The notes beneath the pieces were generated by a model, which made no database searches, was not told where the DNA came from, and was given only the letters and a program-made list of their open reading frames with translations. The position numbers and the translations under genes are program-made. A DNA stretch of 5,145 nt from contig JAIOQF010000312.1 of NCBI GenBank assembly GCA_021413535.1, positions 1-5,145 on the forward strand, in the 5' to 3' direction. Source of the stretch: Verrucomicrobiota bacterium. GTDB taxonomy: Bacteria; Verrucomicrobiota; Verrucomicrobiia; Verrucomicrobiales; Verrucomicrobiaceae. Of the stretch, positions 4,586 to 5,145 are shown one piece after another; the first letter of the stretch is position 1; each line of letters opens with the position of its first letter.

Positions 4586-5145
4586 ATGAGCATAAGAGCA
4601 TTCTTCATCTGGCTGTTGATAACAGCCGCTGCCAGCACCCTTCTATCATGCAAGCAAGAGGAGAAACCTTCGACGGGAGGGGCTAAACGGCTCGTGATTG
4701 CTGTGCCAGCCGATCCAATCACGCTCGATCCTGTCGCAATGCAAGAAGTTAATAGTGCCACCATTGGCAATGCAATCCATGCCAGCCTGGTCCGCTTGGA
4801 CACACAGGGTAAGGTGGTTCCTGTGCTCGCTGAGAGCGTAGAAATCCTGCCAGGTGCAATGACTGCCGTTGTCAAACTCCGTGCCGGCGGGCAATTTTGG
4901 GATGGCAGCGCAATTACGGTGGCGGATGTGCAGGCTAGCTTAGAAAGGTTGCAAGCAAGCACATCGCCCTTGAAATGGGTTACCGACCGTATCAGCAAAT
5001 TCAAAAAAACAGGCGATCTTGAGTTGGAAATTCAGTTTGGGCGGCCAGAGCCAGATTTCATAAAACTCATCGCCAACCTCCAGGCCGCAATTGTAAAGTC
5101 CGGCAGCGACAAGCTCCCAAAACTTCCATTCGATGCGCACATTAT
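4586..5145 (+). CDS. ABC-type peptide-binding lipoprotein (SBP_bac_5), 5' part
   Basis: The first 186 codons of a gene that runs off the window; full members are about 500-550 residues. It starts with a lipoprotein signal peptide: MSIR, a hydrophobic core, then lipobox LLSC with the lipidated Cys at residue 22, followed by KQEEKPS. The mature part matches the extracytoplasmic peptide or nickel-binding family 5 (DppA/OppA type): LVIAVPADPITLDP, then IGNAIHASLVRLDTQGKVVP and LAES, then VKLRAGGQFWDGSAITVADV. It should capture a peptide or similar solute for an ABC importer whose permeases are probably downstream, outside the window. GTG 4562 is an in-frame alternative start: it overlaps the previous TGA and has GGTGA (4547-4551) 10 bases upstream, so coupling to the radical-SAM-like gene is plausible with either start. 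The substrate cannot be told from the sequence. Confidence 0.9.
   Translation, partial: MSIRAFFIWLLITAAASTLLSCKQEEKPSTGGAKRLVIAVPADPITLDPVAMQEVNSATIGNAIHASLVRLDTQGKVVPVLAESVEILPGAMTAVVKLRAGGQFWDGSAITVADVQASLERLQASTSPLKWVTDRISKFKKTGDLELEIQFGRPEPDFIKLIANLQAAIVKSGSDKLPKLPFDAHI

Noticed and set aside
4477..5004. Minus-strand 175-aa ORF at the end of the window
   Set aside because: It is antisense to the clear lipoprotein signal peptide and SBP_bac_5 sequence on the plus strand and shows no domain of its own.
1..5145. tRNA, rRNA, CRISPR array, transposase or insertion-sequence ends
   Set aside because: I saw no cloverleaf-like tRNA signature, no repeat-spacer array, no transposase or integrase reading frame and no flanking inverted repeats with target duplication.

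Overview
This is a bacterial window that falls into two parts. Bases 1-2025 are GC-rich and look like accessory backbone from a plasmid, integrative conjugative element or genomic island. They hold the 3' end of a Toprim (primase-type) protein, a small CxxC/CxxC probable zinc protein, an N6-methylase-fold protein with no visible NPPY catalytic motif, and a short RadC-type JAMM/MPN protein. The first three are packed as one operon that ends in a strong intrinsic terminator (1367-1398). The RadC gene follows alone and has its own terminator (2040-2070). The phylum cannot be fixed from the sequence. A lipoprotein ABC-type binding protein and the general gene style fit a Gram-negative organism of moderate to high GC, but this is inference.

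Bases 2026-2427 form a regulatory region. The minus strand carries a very good sigma70-type promoter: TTGACA, a 17-bp spacer, GATACT, and two phased A-tracts upstream that resemble an UP element. It points into an otherwise unexplained stretch containing a 64-codon Cys-rich minus-strand ORF (2083-2277), which could be a small protein, a peptide precursor or a small RNA template. Beside the A-tracts, towards the next plus-strand gene, lies a 22-bp near-perfect palindrome (2366-2387) that looks like an operator.

Bases 2428-5145 hold a tight plus-strand cluster with more relaxed base composition: a 370-aa protein with an N-terminal helix-turn-helix and a large unrecognised C-terminal region; a 338-aa divergent radical-SAM-like protein whose cysteines are spaced CX5CX3C instead of CX3CX2C; and a lipoprotein of the peptide-binding ABC family (SBP_bac_5), cut by the window end. 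A testable model is that the HTH protein controls the divergent region through the palindrome, the radical-SAM-like enzyme modifies a small molecule or peptide, and the lipoprotein with transporter genes beyond the window captures a related compound. I do not recognise this combination as a described system, and it is the most interesting part of the window.
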